NCBI GenBank assembly: GCA_947247005.1
Contig: OX365948.1
Coordinates: 57,043,401-57,107,400 of the forward strand
Source of the DNA: Spisula solida
Lineage: Eukaryota > Mollusca > Bivalvia > Venerida > Mactridae
Direction: 5' to 3'
Length of the DNA stretch: 64,000 nt
Below are positions 62,019-64,000 of this stretch, piece after piece. The number at the start of each line of letters is the position of its first letter. Position 1 is the stretch's first letter. Position numbers and translations under genes: made by a program. The notes under the pieces were generated by a model. The model ran no database searches and was not told the origin of the DNA. It saw only the letters and a program-made list of their open reading frames with translations.

Positions 62019-62931
62019 CTGAAATGAAAAATAAAATTGCATGAACATGACGTTTAAAAATAATAATATGAAATGATATGTGAGAACATTATGACAATTC
62101 AATATAAAGGGAACACGGAAAGGTAAAATCATTCACATGCAGCAAAAACCGAATCTAACAAGTGCTTGTTAAATTTTTATGTTGATTTTGTTGCAACCTT
62201 GCCATTATTGGCATTAATCAATTGTTTTTAACGCTATTAATAAAGTCTTATACAGGTATGTAGGGCAATCGATTCACCTAATCAGTTTTTCTGTACATTA
62301 TTTTGACCAGTACTGGTATTGTTATGATGTTTTCATGGAAGGGTATGACCTGCAGCCGCGTAGTGCAGCGGTCAGAAATCAAACCTGGGTATGTTTTGTA
62401 ACAAATCAAGCGCCATTCACCACAGCTGTGGCAACTTAAAGTCCATGAATCTATTTGGACACATCTTGGTAAGATTATCAGCATACTAGATCTATCGAAA
62501 ATTAATAATGCAATGTTTTAAAATTCACAACACAAACGTTGCTAACTTGCATTGATGATGTTGGATTCACCAGTTGTTTTTCGTGTTTTAGACGAATGTC
62601 CAGTGCCTACAGGTCAGGTAATTTATTTACGTTAATAAAGAAGTATATATTTCGTCGATAAAACTCATATTGGTCGTTGAATAAACAGCAAATTGTAAAA
62701 TAAAGTGAAAACCATACCCATGCAACGAATTTCTATATCCACCATTTGTAATCAACATCACCATGGGCAACAACAAATGATAGAGCGTTTCCGGTTCCGC
62801 TTTTCTGATCTGTGTTACGAGGCGCTTGATCAAAAGGTGACACGGTGCGGATGTCAATATTGGTTATTTTCGAGATATTAAGTGTTTTCTTTCATATGTC
62901 TGCGTGTGCTATACATCGTAATTAATGCAAT
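62019..62931. promoter_or_regulatory. Divergent CFAP57-ALKBH7 spacer with an X-box-like site
   Basis: Under 1 kb separates the CFAP57 coding exon from the ALKBH7 start codon, so the two genes probably share a bidirectional promoter region. On the minus strand 62771-62757 reads GTTGCCCATGGTGAT, which fits the RFX X-box (GTTNCC, 1-3 nt, GGNAAC) except for the final AC. A minus-strand donor-like GG|GTATGG near 62717 could end the untranslated first exon of CFAP57. Confidence 0.4.
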
Positions 62932-63390
62932 ATGATGCATTTTATTCAAGCAATTTGTTTTAGGCATAAATTCCTTCCAATTACGAACAAATTCGGTGAT
63001 TTTTGGAGGTTAAATTCATCGTGTGAATACCACGGCGTGACAAATGTCACGTTCACTTCAAAATATAACAATTATACTATAAATTCATTGAAAAGACATT
63101 TACTATGTAAGGGATCGCGTTTCAAACTGACAAATGATTATCAATATAACGCTAAAACTTATAATTATGGACAGTTTGTAGGAAATCGTCCGTTGTGCAC
63201 ACAAGGCCAGACTCCACTAAATGTTGAACATGAATATATGGAATGCAGTGATGAGGACACTAGACTTGAGCTTAAAGATGACATGTTAATTACTTACAAT
63301 TTTATTTCTGAAGAAGAAGAAAGTCAGCTTATGAATGAAATTGAACCGTATTTAAAACGATTAAAATATGAGAGCAGCCATTGGGATGAT
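62932..63390 (+). CDS. ALKBH7: ALKBH7 first exon (gene continues beyond window)
   Basis: ALKBH7 is a mitochondrial Fe(II)/2-oxoglutarate dioxygenase family member involved in alkylation-induced necrosis and fatty-acid metabolism. The exon has 153 codons and ends at GATGAT|GTAAGT in phase 0. The last 45 residues match the family start (LITYNFISEEEESQLMNEIE, then RLKYESSHWDD; human has FLSTAEEETLSRELEPEL and YEYDHWD). The N-terminal stretch is basic and aromatic with few acids at first (MMHFIQAICFRHKFLPITNK), compatible with a mitochondrial presequence, but at about 105 residues it is longer than in mammals. Either of two adjacent ATGs (62932, 62935) could start it. The catalytic HxD and Arg lie in later exons outside the window. 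Confidence 0.85.
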
Positions 63391-64000
63391 GTAAGTCATA
63401 CGACTCATAGCCTACAAATGTACATACATTGTAGACTTGAGAGTGGTTGGAATTTTAGTCATTTAAGCTAATCCAGACGGCCTAATACGGGCCACATTAG
63501 GAAAAAGGAAAATTTAATGATTGTAGAATACCATCTTGAGTGTTGACTGTCACTATTGGAAGGGCGACACAACATGGCATGGCATTAATGATAAAGAATT
63601 AAGGGACGGTTGACATTTCACACTTACATGCTGTTCACTGTTGTTGCATCCTTACAAGACATTGAAGTGTTGCTGTTCAATGTAGACACTCATGCTTTGA
63701 TGGCAGAAACTTCACTCTGACAAGGCGTCACTCAACATTCTTGTAAATTGTTGCGTCATAATTTCCTGTTGTGTCTCGTGAATGTCATGTGTCGACATTC
63801 TGAATGTGGCAGTTACTTTAAGTTTAGACCGACCCTGATTGTAACTGATCTTCCACTCATTCTATGTAAATGTAACCAAGTACAGATATATGCACAGTTA
63901 TGTCGCATCATGGTATTTATGAATGATGGTCTGAACTTGTATAATGTATGTATATATACCTGAATACAATGTACAGGGTGATCATTAATATATGGTAATA
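63391..64000 (+). other. ALKBH7 intron 1 (start)
   Basis: Begins at the GTAAGT donor. No acceptor followed by AlkB-like sequence is visible up to the window end; small open frames here have no support. Confidence 0.6.

Overview
This window is nuclear DNA of an animal. Genes are split into many short exons (45-470 nt) with GT..AG introns. The introns and spacers are AT-rich and crowded with MITEs, tRNA-derived SINEs and minisatellites. Gene content (a motile-cilium protein, a GRIP golgin, an ER fatty-acid elongation enzyme, a mitochondrial AlkB homologue) is metazoan. The repeat style, together with an intron-bearing xylose isomerase, suggests a lophotrochozoan, most likely a bivalve mollusc. 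The species assignment is inference.

Layout. 1-717: two possible exons of an unidentified Thr/Pro/Gly-rich gene (+). 718-4378: repeats only. 4379-14664 (-): GCC1, a trans-Golgi golgin, 12 coding exons, 729 aa. 14.7-24.96 kb: gene-free, with a large element carrying CCCAAACG-type inverted ends, a SINE and a dead Tc1-type element. 24963-36235 (-): a complete class II xylose isomerase, 15 coding exons, 462 aa, all catalytic and metal-binding residues intact. 36.2-38.0 kb: divergent spacer holding a full-length SINE. 38019-46915 (+): TECR, 11 coding exons, 302 aa, with a 6-nt first coding segment and a 1.46-kb foldback element in intron 1. 48.1-50.95 kb: convergent spacer with a short TIR element. 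50952-61997 (-): CFAP57 (WDR65), 17 coding exons, 1206 aa. 62932-63390 (+): first exon of ALKBH7, running off the window.

Gene relations. XI/TECR and CFAP57/ALKBH7 are head-to-head pairs; TECR and CFAP57 converge. The gene models were assembled by hand: every exon junction was checked for GT/AG and for reading phase, and summed lengths are multiples of three. Functions do not form one pathway (Golgi tethering, sugar isomerisation, very-long-chain fatty acid synthesis, ciliary motility, mitochondrial AlkB activity).

Most notable points: a catalytically intact, intron-rich xylose isomerase in an animal; a GCC1 intron whose donor and acceptor are each embedded in tandem repeats that copy the splice site; a 21-bp minisatellite that supplies the GCC1 stop codon; a long-TIR foldback with a perfect 9-bp target duplication; and a dispersed repeat that carries palindromic AGGTCAnnnTGACCT sites.
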